Assembly: GCA_963664945.1 (NCBI GenBank)
Contig: OY761822.1
Location: forward strand, 5,704,001-5,768,000
From: UBA6522 sp963664945
GTDB taxonomy: Bacteria; Pseudomonadota; Gammaproteobacteria; Steroidobacterales; Rariloculaceae
Direction: 5' to 3'
DNA length: 64,000 nt
Part shown: in pieces, positions 17,836 through 26,370 of the stretch
How the letters are laid out: each line of letters begins with the position of its first letter
Position numbering within the stretch: the first letter of the stretch is position 1
Notes under the pieces: model-generated
What the model saw: only the letters and a program-made list of their open reading frames with translations
The model's database searches: none
What the model was told of the DNA's origin: nothing
Program-made: the position numbers and the translations under genes

Positions 17836-18849
17836 TCAGACCGTCGTGAGCGCCTTGGATTCTCGCTGGGTGGAAGTGCTGACCCGAACCAACCACTTTG
17901 CGATGGGCACGGTGCCCTTGACGGCTATTGCCAGGAACACCAGAGGCAACACGATATTCTTGATCGCGATAAGCACCAATAGTTCGGTCAATCCCTGAAC
18001 ATATTCGACGGCCCTTTCGCGCAAATCCGTGATCTGCGAAAAGTTCGGCATGCTTATGTCCGGCAATACATCGTCCACAGCGCCGGTTACGGTAGATAAC
18101 AGACGATCGAGACCACCCAGCGTTCTGGAAACAATCCCTTGTTCGCCGGACGCCGGTTCCTGAGCGCCCTGGCTATCGGGTACTTGTTCCGCGCTTGTGT
18201 CCAAATCCACGATCTCCTGCTCGTCCATCGAGATCTCCTCCTGCAGTTCCGCAAGACCCATGCGCTCCTCTTCAATCCGCGGCTGCAGAAATTGCTGGCT
18301 CACGAGAAGACTGATGGCTACGAATACCGGGACAATGAAACGCAACAATGCGGCGAGGACGAAGATCTGAATGAGTACGCCGCGATAGCGGTCCACCCCG
18401 GCGCCTGGTTTGTTTCTGGACCGGCGGTATTCAGCTATCGACAGCGTGACCAGCGTTACCAAAGCAATTGCGACAAACACCCATTTGAAGAGGTTGGCCG
18501 ACACCAATTCCAGTGCGAAACGCTGCAGCAACAACGACCCGATGGCCCAGACCATGACGCCCGAAAGCCGTTCCGCCGCATCATTGATCGGATCAAGCAA
18601 CTCGCCGATCTGCATGGATGCAATGCCGATACCGACTTCAGAACTCTGCAGTGTCGAAATGCCGGCGTTGATGCCCCTTGATACAACGAAGATGCCAATG
18701 GACTCATTGGTCGTATCGGACAAGCGGTCTTCGGCGAAATTGTCCAGCCACCCGACAGAGGACAGTATTGCCAGCGCAATCGCGGCAAGAATCATCGTAC
18801 GGTAGAGGTGGCGATTGTCTGTCGCTCGGTCACGTGTCTTTTCCTGCAT
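17836..18849 (-). CDS. Unknown integral membrane protein
   Basis: A 337-residue protein with an N-terminal transmembrane segment (MILAAIALAILSSVGW), further helices at about 92-110, 120-140 and 155-185, then an acidic, Gln- and Glu-rich soluble stretch (about 195-265) and a last hydrophobic pair (LLVLIAIKNIVLPLVFLAIA). The soluble stretch contains QEEISMDEQEIVDLDTSAEQ and is probably coiled or disordered. I do not recognise the family. It is transcribed toward the exporter operon and convergent with it, and nothing in its surroundings suggests a job. A ribosome-site-like GGAGAAGTC lies upstream of the ATG. Confidence 0.7.
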   Translation of the reverse strand: MQEKTRDRATDNRHLYRTMILAAIALAILSSVGWLDNFAEDRLSDTTNESIGIFVVSRGINAGISTLQSSEVGIGIASMQIGELLDPINDAAERLSGVMVWAIGSLLLQRFALELVSANLFKWVFVAIALVTLVTLSIAEYRRSRNKPGAGVDRYRGVLIQIFVLAALLRFIVPVFVAISLLVSQQFLQPRIEEERMGLAELQEEISMDEQEIVDLDTSAEQVPDSQGAQEPASGEQGIVSRTLGGLDRLLSTVTGAVDDVLPDISMPNFSQITDLRERAVEYVQGLTELLVLIAIKNIVLPLVFLAIAVKGTVPIAKWLVRVSTSTQRESKALTTV

Positions 18850-19080
18850 TTGACTTCTCCGTGGTTGATCTGGATCTCAGCGCTGCAAGCGGCGAGCGCT
18901 CATTGAAAACCCGGTGAGATCGAGTCCCGTTGTCCGCTCACGACCAAGCTTACAACTTCGTCAGCGCACCCGAACCCTCACGAACGCGGTAGACTTCCCG
19001 GTGCGCATCTTGTCGGCCCGGTCAGGTCGGGCGCACCGGCGAGAGGCCGACGTGAAGAGAGAAGGAGGCGTGCGAACGAG

Positions 19081-19884
19081 ATGACAACAATGTATCAACA
19101 CGTAACCGTGGAAATTGACGACGGAATTGCAACGGTCACCATGTGCCGGTCGCATCGCCGCAATTCGCTTTCCGAAGACCATCTGCGCGAGTTGCTGAGT
19201 GCGTTTCAGGCCATCGCCAGGGGCGGCGCCCGCGGCGTCGTTCTCGCGGCTCAGGGCCCGGTTTTTTCTTCCGGCCACGATTTCAACGACATGGTGAATC
19301 GCGACCTGGATGCAATGAAGCACTTGCTGGAGCTCTGCGGCGAATTCATGCAACTGATCCAGCGGATGCCGCAGCCGGTCATCGCCCAGGTGGAAGGGCT
19401 GGCGACGGCGGCCGGTTGCCAACTGGTGGCATCTTGCGATCTGGCCGTGTGTGGTGAGTCTGCCCGGTTCCAGACGCCCGGAGCCTTCGGCGGCTGGTTC
19501 TGTCACACGCCGGGCGTGGCGGTGGTGCGAGCCGTGGGCCGCAAGCGCGCTCTCGAGATGCTGCTCACCGGTGATCCGATCGACGCTCGAACGGCGTCCG
19601 AGTGGGGCCTGGTCAACCGGGTGGTGCCGGACGCGGATGTCGCGGCCGAGACGCGCGCCTTGCTGGAGCGGGCCACCCGTGGCAGCACCTACTCGAAGGC
19701 AGAAGGCAAACAAGCCTTCTATGCCCAGGCAGACCTCGATACGGCGGGTGCTTACGCTTACGCGACCGAGGTGATGGCCGCGACCTCCCAGTCGGCCGAC
19801 GGGCAGGAGACCATGCGCGCGTTCGTGGAGAAGCGGCGCCCGGTTTTTGTCGGGCGAGAAACGGTTGATCGAAAGCGGGCTTGA
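19081..19884 (+). CDS. Enoyl-CoA hydratase/isomerase family protein
   Basis: A 267-residue crotonase-fold protein. The oxyanion-hole segments are visible: SSGHDFNDM (about 66-74) and the second one GLATAAGCQLVASCDLAV (about 105-122). The run TPGAFGGWFCHTPGVAVVRA resembles the ECHDC3-like subgroup and lacks the second catalytic Glu of classical hydratases in the usual place, so it may be an isomerase or hydrolase-like member. Its CoA substrate cannot be inferred. The next gene's true start lies 29 bases downstream, so the two may be co-transcribed. Confidence 0.85.
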   Translation: MTTMYQHVTVEIDDGIATVTMCRSHRRNSLSEDHLRELLSAFQAIARGGARGVVLAAQGPVFSSGHDFNDMVNRDLDAMKHLLELCGEFMQLIQRMPQPVIAQVEGLATAAGCQLVASCDLAVCGESARFQTPGAFGGWFCHTPGVAVVRAVGRKRALEMLLTGDPIDARTASEWGLVNRVVPDADVAAETRALLERATRGSTYSKAEGKQAFYAQADLDTAGAYAYATEVMAATSQSADGQETMRAFVEKRRPVFVGRETVDRKRA

Positions 19885-19912
19885 TCATCCCGGTTGGTGG
19901 AGTTTGATCGCC

Positions 19913-20635
19913 ATGCGGACATTGCGCTGGAGGGCGCCCGGGTTCGGGGCGACGGCCACCGCTTACGTCGCGCTTGCGGCTGCGGTTGCGTTTGCAGGCT
20001 CGCTTGCGGTTGCAAGCAGCGCGACAGTTCATGCACAGATCGTCGCACCGGAACAACCGGACCTCAGCACCGACTTGCTCGCGGGCGGAGAGGACAACTG
20101 GACATCGCCCGATTGGTCCCGTTGGGAATTTCACCAGGGTACCGTGAAGGGCGAAACGCTGAAATTTCCCGAAGGCGCCACGGGCGATCCGGACGCAGCC
20201 GCCTACTTGCTGACACGGGACGTCTTCGGAGGCGACCTCGAATTGTCCATGGAAATCGTATTCGAGCGCAGCCGTTACATCGGCGTGTACCTGGACTACA
20301 ACCCGGACACGGACACCGGAATGTGGCTCGCGACCGGGCACCCGTTGCCGGAAGACGATGCCGGGGAGTCGCAAGCCGAGACGGCCTACATCAAGACGGT
20401 GGACAACGGCAACTGGACCGTACGCGCCAGGGGCGAACTCACGATATCGCCGGGCGAAGTGATCAGGCTGCGCTGGATGAAGTCGGGTCCGGACTACAGC
20501 ATCTGGCAGGACGACCGGCTGGTCGTCGCCTACCGCCCGGAACGCAACTACGAACCCGGTCCCGTCATGCTGCGCCTGATGAGCGCGGTGGCCGAGATCA
20601 GGCGGCTTGAAATGAGGTCGGACAGGGTAAGGTAG
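19913..20635 (+). CDS. Exported jelly-roll (LamG/DUF1080-like) protein
   Basis: I place the start at ATG 19913, not at 19847, because that gives a convincing signal peptide (MRTLRWRAPGF..., cleavage near TVHAQ at about 42). The mature part resembles the beta-sandwich of DUF1080/3-keto-disaccharide hydrolase or LamG domains: repeated strands such as GDLELSMEIVFERSRYIGVY, GNWTVRARGELTI, then GEVIRLRWMKSGPDYSIWQD and DDRLVVAYRPERNYEPG. About 240 residues, so it is a single domain. It probably binds or acts on a polymer or glycoside outside the cytoplasm; a catalytic role is unproven. Confidence 0.65.
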   Translation: MRTLRWRAPGFGATATAYVALAAAVAFAGSLAVASSATVHAQIVAPEQPDLSTDLLAGGEDNWTSPDWSRWEFHQGTVKGETLKFPEGATGDPDAAAYLLTRDVFGGDLELSMEIVFERSRYIGVYLDYNPDTDTGMWLATGHPLPEDDAGESQAETAYIKTVDNGNWTVRARGELTISPGEVIRLRWMKSGPDYSIWQDDRLVVAYRPERNYEPGPVMLRLMSAVAEIRRLEMRSDRVR

Positions 20636-20728
20636 CGTTGGCGGCCCGCGGCAAGAGTCCCGCATCCCACGACCCCCGCGCCGCGCCGAGACCGGTAAGG
20701 CGCCCGGCTGGCAAGGCCCAGCATTTCC

Positions 20729-21856
20729 CTACCGAGCGCCGGACGTCCCTTCGTACTCCAGCACCTCGCGCTCGAACTCCGAGAATTCCTCGAACAGCGA
20801 ATTCTCCATGCACACGTTTTCCTCGAGCCTCCAGTTCACCGAATCGAATACCCGTCGTGCCGACCACGGCTCGGTAAACGCGACCGGGTCCACGACCGTG
20901 ATCTCCACGATCAGTTGCCCGTCACCGTCCCGGCGAAACCGTTCGGTCACGTGAAGTTGATCGCTGTGGGGAACGCCGCGACGGTCGATCCAGGTCCTGT
21001 CGTTGAAGTTGACCGACTCCACGACCAGCGTGTCACCTTCCCAATGGCCGACGGACTCGCCCATCCAGGTTGCGGGCCGACCCGTGCGGTGGGCGCGGCC
21101 GTCCGTGTAGATGTGCCGAAACCGCTGATGAAACTCGTAAACGATCATCACGCGGTCAGCGAACTGAAAGACTTCGAACGCGGCCGGGTGTGCGTAAATT
21201 CTTGGAAGCCCTGGCGGTAGACATTGGTAGGTGGGATCGTTCGTTTCCACCACTGCAACAGCGTCGGGCCCGAAGACCGGCCGTGATTCCTGAAATCGTG
21301 CCAGCGCCCAAGGCGTCATCGGTGGAAGCGCCTCGGTGAACGCATAGTTTTCCCAAGCGTGCTCGTACCTGCGGATCCACACGCCCCGCAGGTCTGCGCC
21401 CTGGCCGCCCGGCAGCGGCTCCTGCGAGCGGGAACCACTCTCGATGCTTACGGCTTCTCCGCCGATCAGCGCGTGACCGCTTGAATCCACAAGTCCCCGG
21501 ATGCGCATGGACGGGGCGCCGTTTCGGGCCGGATTGCCCGTCAGCTCGATCACGTCACCCGGCAACAGGGAGTTTGCCGTCCATCTGATCGAGGTTGGAC
21601 CGCCCGCGGAGATGCCTCTCGCCAACCGGTTCGGTGTCGTCAGCTCGCCGGACCATTCCACGGTTTCACCATCCTCATCGGGGACGGCGATGTAGACGAG
21701 CACATGCGGGAAGACAAATTGAAATCGGGTGACGCTGCCGCGAACGGTGACCGTCTGCGTGGAATCGTAAAGCGCTCCGCCGTGGTGGGCAGGCGCCTCG
21801 GCCGACCAGTGTCCGCCGATAGCCGCCAAGAGCAATATTGCGGTTATTCGTCTCAT
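20729..21856 (-). CDS. Exported DUF6152-family protein (second copy)
   Basis: A 375-residue paralogue of the protein at 1510-2592. A signal peptide (MRRITAILLLAAIGGHWSAE) is followed by APAHHGGALYD, the His-His-Gly landmark, and a small beta domain with FPHVLVYIAVPDEDGETVEW. In the C-terminal half, GHWEGDTLVVESVNF, WIDRRGVPHSDQLHVTERF and a terminal Cys-containing stretch match its partner in order and spacing. Unlike the first copy it is a lone gene, convergent with the jelly-roll gene. Function unknown. Confidence 0.72.
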   Translation of the reverse strand: MRRITAILLLAAIGGHWSAEAPAHHGGALYDSTQTVTVRGSVTRFQFVFPHVLVYIAVPDEDGETVEWSGELTTPNRLARGISAGGPTSIRWTANSLLPGDVIELTGNPARNGAPSMRIRGLVDSSGHALIGGEAVSIESGSRSQEPLPGGQGADLRGVWIRRYEHAWENYAFTEALPPMTPWALARFQESRPVFGPDAVAVVETNDPTYQCLPPGLPRIYAHPAAFEVFQFADRVMIVYEFHQRFRHIYTDGRAHRTGRPATWMGESVGHWEGDTLVVESVNFNDRTWIDRRGVPHSDQLHVTERFRRDGDGQLIVEITVVDPVAFTEPWSARRVFDSVNWRLEENVCMENSLFEEFSEFEREVLEYEGTSGAR

Positions 21857-22007
21857 CAGCTACCGATGAAAATCCTACGTCGATTGGCTGCCGGGCGGCG
21901 CGGCGGCCAGTGCCAACAGGACGCCCTCGAACAGGCGCGAACCAAGAAGTAAAACGATGCGGACCATGGCGATTTCCCCTCGTTATCAGACTGCGGCGAT
22001 CGGCAGG

Positions 22008-22454
22008 TTACTCGGCTATGACGCCGATACACTCGATCTCGACGCGGCCACCGAGCGCGAGGCCGCTCGTTCCCAGGGCGCTTCGCGCCGGCAGATTGTC
22101 GCCGAAGAACGTCACGTAGACCTCGTTCATCTGACCCCATTCGGCCATGTCGGCAAGAAACACCGTGCACTTGACCACCCGGTCCATGGAAGAGCCGTGA
22201 CGCTCGAGGCTCGCCTTGATGTTTTCCAGCGCCTGGCGTGTCTCACCGGCAATGCCGCCGGGGGCCAGACCGTCCGCCGTCGTGCCGAGCTTCCCGGACA
22301 GGAACAGCAGGTTACCGACCCGTACCGCGTCGGAGAACGGCAGAACCCGTCCGCCGGGTCCGGCTGCCGAAAAGTATTCGACGTCGTCGACTTGTGAAAG
22401 TGCAGGTCCCGTAAGAACCAGCATTGTGATCATTGCCAGAAATGGTTTGTACAT
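22008..22454 (-). CDS. Exported RidA-family protein
   Basis: A RidA/YjgF-like protein of about 148 residues. The ATG at 22454 has an AAGGAGAAG ribosome site eight or so bases away and gives a signal peptide (MYKPFLAMITMLVLTGPALS, cleavage near ALSQ), so this member is likely periplasmic, whereas classical RidA is cytosolic. The core has GRVLPFSDAVRVGNLLFLSG, GGIAGETRQALENIKASLE and DRVVKCTVFLADMAEW; the C-terminus RVEIECIGVIA is typical. RidA hydrolyses 2-iminobutyrate-type imines; an exported form may only share the fold. It follows the TctC remnant and was probably part of the same catabolic operon. Confidence 0.8.
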   Translation of the reverse strand: MYKPFLAMITMLVLTGPALSQVDDVEYFSAAGPGGRVLPFSDAVRVGNLLFLSGKLGTTADGLAPGGIAGETRQALENIKASLERHGSSMDRVVKCTVFLADMAEWGQMNEVYVTFFGDNLPARSALGTSGLALGGRVEIECIGVIAE

Positions 22455-22483
22455 GGACTTCTCCTTGTTGGATGGCGCCGGCA

Positions 22484-22880
22484 TCATTGAATGACGCCGG
22501 TATCGCGCGGAAACGCTTCGGTTTCACTCGCAAACCCGTCGACGAACTGCGCGAATTCGGCCTGCCCCATGAACGCCGGTGTCGGCATGGCCTGAGCATA
22601 GCTGGCACGATACTCCGGGTCCTCCAATACCTGCCGAACTCCCTGCTCCCAGGCGGCGACGATGCCGGGCGGCAGACCCCTCGGCCCCATCAGGCCGCGG
22701 AACTTCGTCACCACGATGTCGTAACCGAGTTCATGCACGGTGGGCACCTGCGGCAGTTCCGGCAGCCGGGCATCGCTGAACACCGCCAGCAGGCGCAGAT
22801 TCCCGGCGTCGAGCTGGCTGCGAATCTCCTGGGCTTCGCCGACACCGATATCCAGCGTGCGGTGCGGATTGCCCGGCCCT
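22484..22880 (-). pseudogene. TctC-type solute-binding protein, C-terminal remnant
   Basis: The reading frame DIGVGEAQEIRSQLDAGNLR, LLAVFSDARLPELPQVPTV, HELGYDIVVTKFRGLMGPRG, PPGIVAAWEQGVRQVL and FMGQAEFAQFVDGFASETEA is the last roughly 130 residues of a tripartite tricarboxylate transporter substrate-binding protein. The signal peptide and first lobe are missing; upstream sequence passes directly into an SDR fragment at about 22880. No membrane components (TctA/TctB) are nearby. Not functional as it stands. Confidence 0.75.
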
Positions 22881-23109
22881 TCGGTCCGTTTCGATCGCCC
22901 CCGGCACCACGCAGTTTGCGCGGATGCGGCCCAGCCCCTCTTCGGCCAGTGCGCGTATCAGCCCGACCAGCCCCGCCTTGGCGGCAACCACGTGCGCGCG
23001 GTGCTTCGCCGGACGGTGCGCGCTGAGACCGCCGACATTGACGATCGCGCCATCGGCTGCCGCCCGTCACCAAGGCGACTTCGTTGTTGAGATCGATCCA
23101 GTAGGCCAC
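22880..23109 (-). pseudogene. Short-chain dehydrogenase remnant with internal deletion
   Basis: Starts with WIDLNNEVALVTGGSR, the first strand and glycine motif of an SDR, then in another frame continues DGAIVNVGGLSAHRPAKHRA, HVVAAKAGLVGLIRALAEEG and RIRANCVVPGAIETD, the active-site helix and C-terminal strand of the family. About 100 residues between these two pieces are missing, as is the true C-terminus, which is replaced by the TctC fragment. The pattern (ends kept, middle lost) is the same as in the defence island at 8.3-13.7 kb. Confidence 0.65.
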
Positions 23110-23268
23110 GAAGGACTCTCGCCGCCAGCAAGGCGAAAGAGTGTAACCCAACCACCGCCCTCATCCCTGACAACCCAGGTCCCTGGCGCCCAAGTCCCCG
23201 GCGCTTGACATGGCGCGTGTACTATTCGACATTCAGGAACAACACTCAATCCAACTCTGGGGAAGCCC

Positions 23269-24720
23269 ATGCGCCCATCCAAACTCGGCCGATCCAACAT
23301 TTGCGCCGCACTCGCTGCCTTTCTGCTCGCACTGAGTTGCGGCGCGTACGCCCAGGACCCCACCGAGGGGGAAGAAGCGCTCAACATGCAACTGGTCGGT
23401 TATGACGACCTGCAGGGGCGCAGCGCCTACCAGCCCATCGTCCACCAGCAGGGCGATCGCTGGATCGCCTACATCGGGCACCATGCCGGCCTGCACGAGA
23501 ACCCGCTGACCGGGGAAGTGGAAGGCAACGGCACCTCGATCCTGGACGTGACCGACCCGGCGAACCCCCAATATCTGTTCCATATTCCGGGCGGTGAGGG
23601 AGACAGCGAAGCCCAGATGGTGCGCATGTGCGAGGGCAGCGATCTGCCCGACGGCATCGACGGCAACTACTACCTGCTGCGCGCGGTCGGTCGTAACGGG
23701 CACCAGGTGTGGGACGTCACCACGCCGGAAAACCCGTCGATGGTGTCCTGGATGGAGGCGGAAGGGCTCGTCGATACCCACAAGAACTGGTGGGAATGCG
23801 ATACCGGCATCGCCTACCTGGTCTCCGGGGTCGAAGGCTGGGCGCCGCGCCGCATGACGCAGGTCTACGATCTGTCGGATCCCGCCGCGCCGCGTTTCAT
23901 TCGGAATTTCGGCCTGCCCGGACAACAGCCAGGTGCGCCCAATCACGAAGAAATGAGCCAATACGAGCTGCATGGCCCCATAGCGGTGGGTAATCGCATC
24001 TACTTCGGTTACGGGACGTTTCTCAATGGCGTGGTCCAGATCATTGACCGCGAACGTCTGATCCGCGGCAATCCCGCGCTCGAAGACCCCTTCGAACCCA
24101 CCGACGAAAACCTGGAATACCCGGTCATCAACACCATGTACACGGGACCAAGGCTGGGCGCGCATACCGTGTTTCCCGTTCTCGGCATGGAAGTGCCGGA
24201 ATTTGCCGACAACTCCGAGGGCAGCACCCGCGACATGCTCCTTGTGGTCGGCGAATCGCTGCGCAACGAATGCCTCGAAAACCGCCAGATGATGTACATG
24301 GTGGACATCACCGACGAGACCAGGCCCTGGCCCGTGGCGAACTTCCAGGTCCCGGAGGAAAGCGGCAACTTCTGCGAGCGCGGCGGGCGGTTCGGCACCC
24401 ATTCCTCCAACGAGAACATGACGTCAATCTACTACGGCAAGGTCGTCTTCCTGGCCTATTTCAATGGCGGGATCCGGGCCGTTGACATTCGCGATCCGTG
24501 GGCACCGCAGGAAGTCGGCTACTACATTCCCGCCATCAACGAGCGCACGACCCAGCGCTGCATCATCGTGGAAGGGGCCGAGCGGTGCAAGCGGGCCATC
24601 CAGACGAACAACCTGGACGTGGACGATCGCGGCTACGTCTACGCCGCCGACCGCGCCAATACGGGACTGCACATCGTGGAATTGATTGGTCCGGCGCGGG
24701 ATATCGCCGACCTCCCATAA
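23269..24720 (+). CDS. Exported LVIVD-repeat beta-propeller protein
   Basis: A 483-residue secreted protein with a signal peptide ending near GAYAQ (about 27). Repeats of the type GTSILDVTDPANPQYLF, HQVWDVTTPENPSMV, TQVYDLSDPAAPRFI, YMVDITDETRPWPVA and RAVDIRDPWAPQEVG mark blades of an LVIVD-type propeller. Several Cys pairs (MCEGSD, NWWECD, NFCERG, QRCIIVEGAERC) could form disulfides, consistent with export. There is no catalytic motif I recognise; such proteins are usually annotated hypothetical and may bind ligands or proteins in the periplasm. It is followed by a small gene and the TolC-like/multicopper oxidase run. Confidence 0.75.
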   Translation: MRPSKLGRSNICAALAAFLLALSCGAYAQDPTEGEEALNMQLVGYDDLQGRSAYQPIVHQQGDRWIAYIGHHAGLHENPLTGEVEGNGTSILDVTDPANPQYLFHIPGGEGDSEAQMVRMCEGSDLPDGIDGNYYLLRAVGRNGHQVWDVTTPENPSMVSWMEAEGLVDTHKNWWECDTGIAYLVSGVEGWAPRRMTQVYDLSDPAAPRFIRNFGLPGQQPGAPNHEEMSQYELHGPIAVGNRIYFGYGTFLNGVVQIIDRERLIRGNPALEDPFEPTDENLEYPVINTMYTGPRLGAHTVFPVLGMEVPEFADNSEGSTRDMLLVVGESLRNECLENRQMMYMVDITDETRPWPVANFQVPEESGNFCERGGRFGTHSSNENMTSIYYGKVVFLAYFNGGIRAVDIRDPWAPQEVGYYIPAINERTTQRCIIVEGAERCKRAIQTNNLDVDDRGYVYAADRANTGLHIVELIGPARDIADLP

Positions 24721-24760
24721 GACCGTACCCGGCCAAGTGAGAGAGGCTGCCGTAGCCGCA

Positions 24761-25108
24761 ATGACACCGTACCCAGCCATCGGACGGAGTGCCGTCCTCG
24801 CCGCCCTGCTCTGCGGAGGGACGATTGTGCCGGTCAAGGGCTGGACACATTGGGAGGGGTTCGAGGCGGCCGATCCCTCGACACCGGCCGCCCTGCTGAG
24901 GTTCGAGAGTGCTGCTGCGGACTACGACGAAACGGCGATCACGACCGAATCCTGGCTCGCGCGATTCGGGGTGGATGGCCGATCCGCAGAACCAGGCCCG
25001 TCTCCCGCCGCCGAAGCCGGCGCCAGCGAGCTCGATGCCGTCGGCGCTGGAGAACACTCCGGCCACACCGGCGCTGAGCAGCCCACGCCGGCCCCGATGC
25101 CTGAATGA
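24761..25108 (+). CDS. Small exported protein of unknown function
   Basis: A 115-residue frame with an N-terminal hydrophobic segment (SAVLAALLCGGTIVPV) that may be a signal peptide, an acidic middle part and a low-complexity end with two His (GAGEHSGHTG) and Pro-rich tail (EQPTPAPMPE). The stop overlaps the TolC-like start (ATGA), which argues that it is translated and belongs to that operon. Next to a multicopper oxidase, a metal-related role is conceivable but not shown. I do not recognise a family. Confidence 0.5.
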   Translation: MTPYPAIGRSAVLAALLCGGTIVPVKGWTHWEGFEAADPSTPAALLRFESAAADYDETAITTESWLARFGVDGRSAEPGPSPAAEAGASELDAVGAGEHSGHTGAEQPTPAPMPE

Positions 25109-26358
25109 TGCCGCCTGCGCTGCGCGCGGCCATCGGCGGGCTTTGTGCAGCCAGCGCCATTGGCGTTTTGAGCCTGATCAGCGGATGCGCCACCGGGCCT
25201 GGCGGGATCGGCAACACCAGCGGCTTCGCAACGGAGGCCGAGGCGCTCTCGGCCGAACCACCACCGCTTACCGCCGAGCAGCAGGCATTGCTCGAACGCA
25301 GGATGCGCCGCATCGACGCGTTGCTCTCCGAACCGCTGACCGCGGAAACCGCCGCAGAGATCGCGCTTCTGCAGAACCCCGCGGTGGAGCGCGCGCTGGA
25401 GACCCTCGACATGCCGGGCTTCGACCGACTGCTGCTGGCGTATACGGTCAATCCGGCTTTCAACAATGGCCAGCCGCCGAGCACCGTGGAGACCCGGATC
25501 GAACGGCCGCTGTCGGTCAATGCAATGACATGGGCCAGCGTTGCCGCGCTTGCCGGGGACTACACCACCGAGGAACGCGGACCGCGCCTGCAGGCCGCCG
25601 ATGAAATCGTAGCGCTGCTGTTTTCCGCGCGGCGGGCATGGGTTCAGGCGGTGGCTGCGCGGCAATCCCAGAGCTATCTTGAGGATGTTTCAGAGGCGAC
25701 AGAGGCAGGCCGTGACATCATGGAGGGGATGCGGCAGGTGGGCAACGCCACCGAGCTTGAACTGCTGCGGGCGCAGACGCTGTACGCCGATGCGGTCGCC
25801 AACCTGACGTCCGCGCAGCTCGCGGCCGCGTTGGAACGGGAACGGCTGGTTCAGACGCTCGGGCTGTGGGGCGCAGACGCCGACCGGGTGCAGTTGCCAG
25901 AACGCCTTTCGGACCTTCCACCGGCGGCGATCGGTCCCGAGGGTCTCGAAGACCGTGCCGTCGCGCAGCGCTTCGATGTCCGCGCAGGACGTATCGAAGG
26001 CCTCGCCGGCGAGGCCGGCGTGAACGCACGGGCCGACGTGCGCACGGCGTGGCTCGCGTACCGGGCCTCCTACGACCTGGCCCTGCACGCGCGCGATGCC
26101 CTGGTACCCCTGGCACGGCGCACGTCGGCGGAGCAGCTCAAACTCTACAACGGCATGCTCATCGACGTATTCGGTCTCGTGACGGACGCCGCCACGCGAA
26201 TCAATGCGGTGATCTCCGCGCTTCAGGCCCAGCGCAATTTCTGGCTGGCCGAGGTGGAGTTGCAGCGGGCCATGTCGGGTGTCGGGACGCCGGCGGGCGC
26301 GGTGCAACCGGCCGTTCAGGGCGGGTTCAGGCCGGGGACTGTCTATCATGTTCACTGA
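25105..26358 (+). CDS. TolC-family outer-membrane lipoprotein, short form
   Basis: An outer-membrane efflux-type protein with a lipobox (LISGC, Cys about 29). The helical repeat segments are clear: VRTAWLAYRASYDLALHARD, and before it EIVALLFSARRAWVQAVAAR and DIMEGMRQVGNATELELLRA. At 417 residues it is shorter than usual CusC/TolC relatives; the parts between the helical bundles that normally form beta strands (after about residue 115 and after about 300, at IEGLAGEAGVNARADV) look shortened in frame. It may therefore be impaired, or a divergent subgroup. It is coupled to the small upstream gene and is 12 bases from the multicopper oxidase, a common pairing in copper-handling loci. Confidence 0.78.
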   Translation: MMPPALRAAIGGLCAASAIGVLSLISGCATGPGGIGNTSGFATEAEALSAEPPPLTAEQQALLERRMRRIDALLSEPLTAETAAEIALLQNPAVERALETLDMPGFDRLLLAYTVNPAFNNGQPPSTVETRIERPLSVNAMTWASVAALAGDYTTEERGPRLQAADEIVALLFSARRAWVQAVAARQSQSYLEDVSEATEAGRDIMEGMRQVGNATELELLRAQTLYADAVANLTSAQLAAALERERLVQTLGLWGADADRVQLPERLSDLPPAAIGPEGLEDRAVAQRFDVRAGRIEGLAGEAGVNARADVRTAWLAYRASYDLALHARDALVPLARRTSAEQLKLYNGMLIDVFGLVTDAATRINAVISALQAQRNFWLAEVELQRAMSGVGTPAGAVQPAVQGGFRPGTVYHVH

Positions 26359-26370
26359 CGGGCGCCAAGC

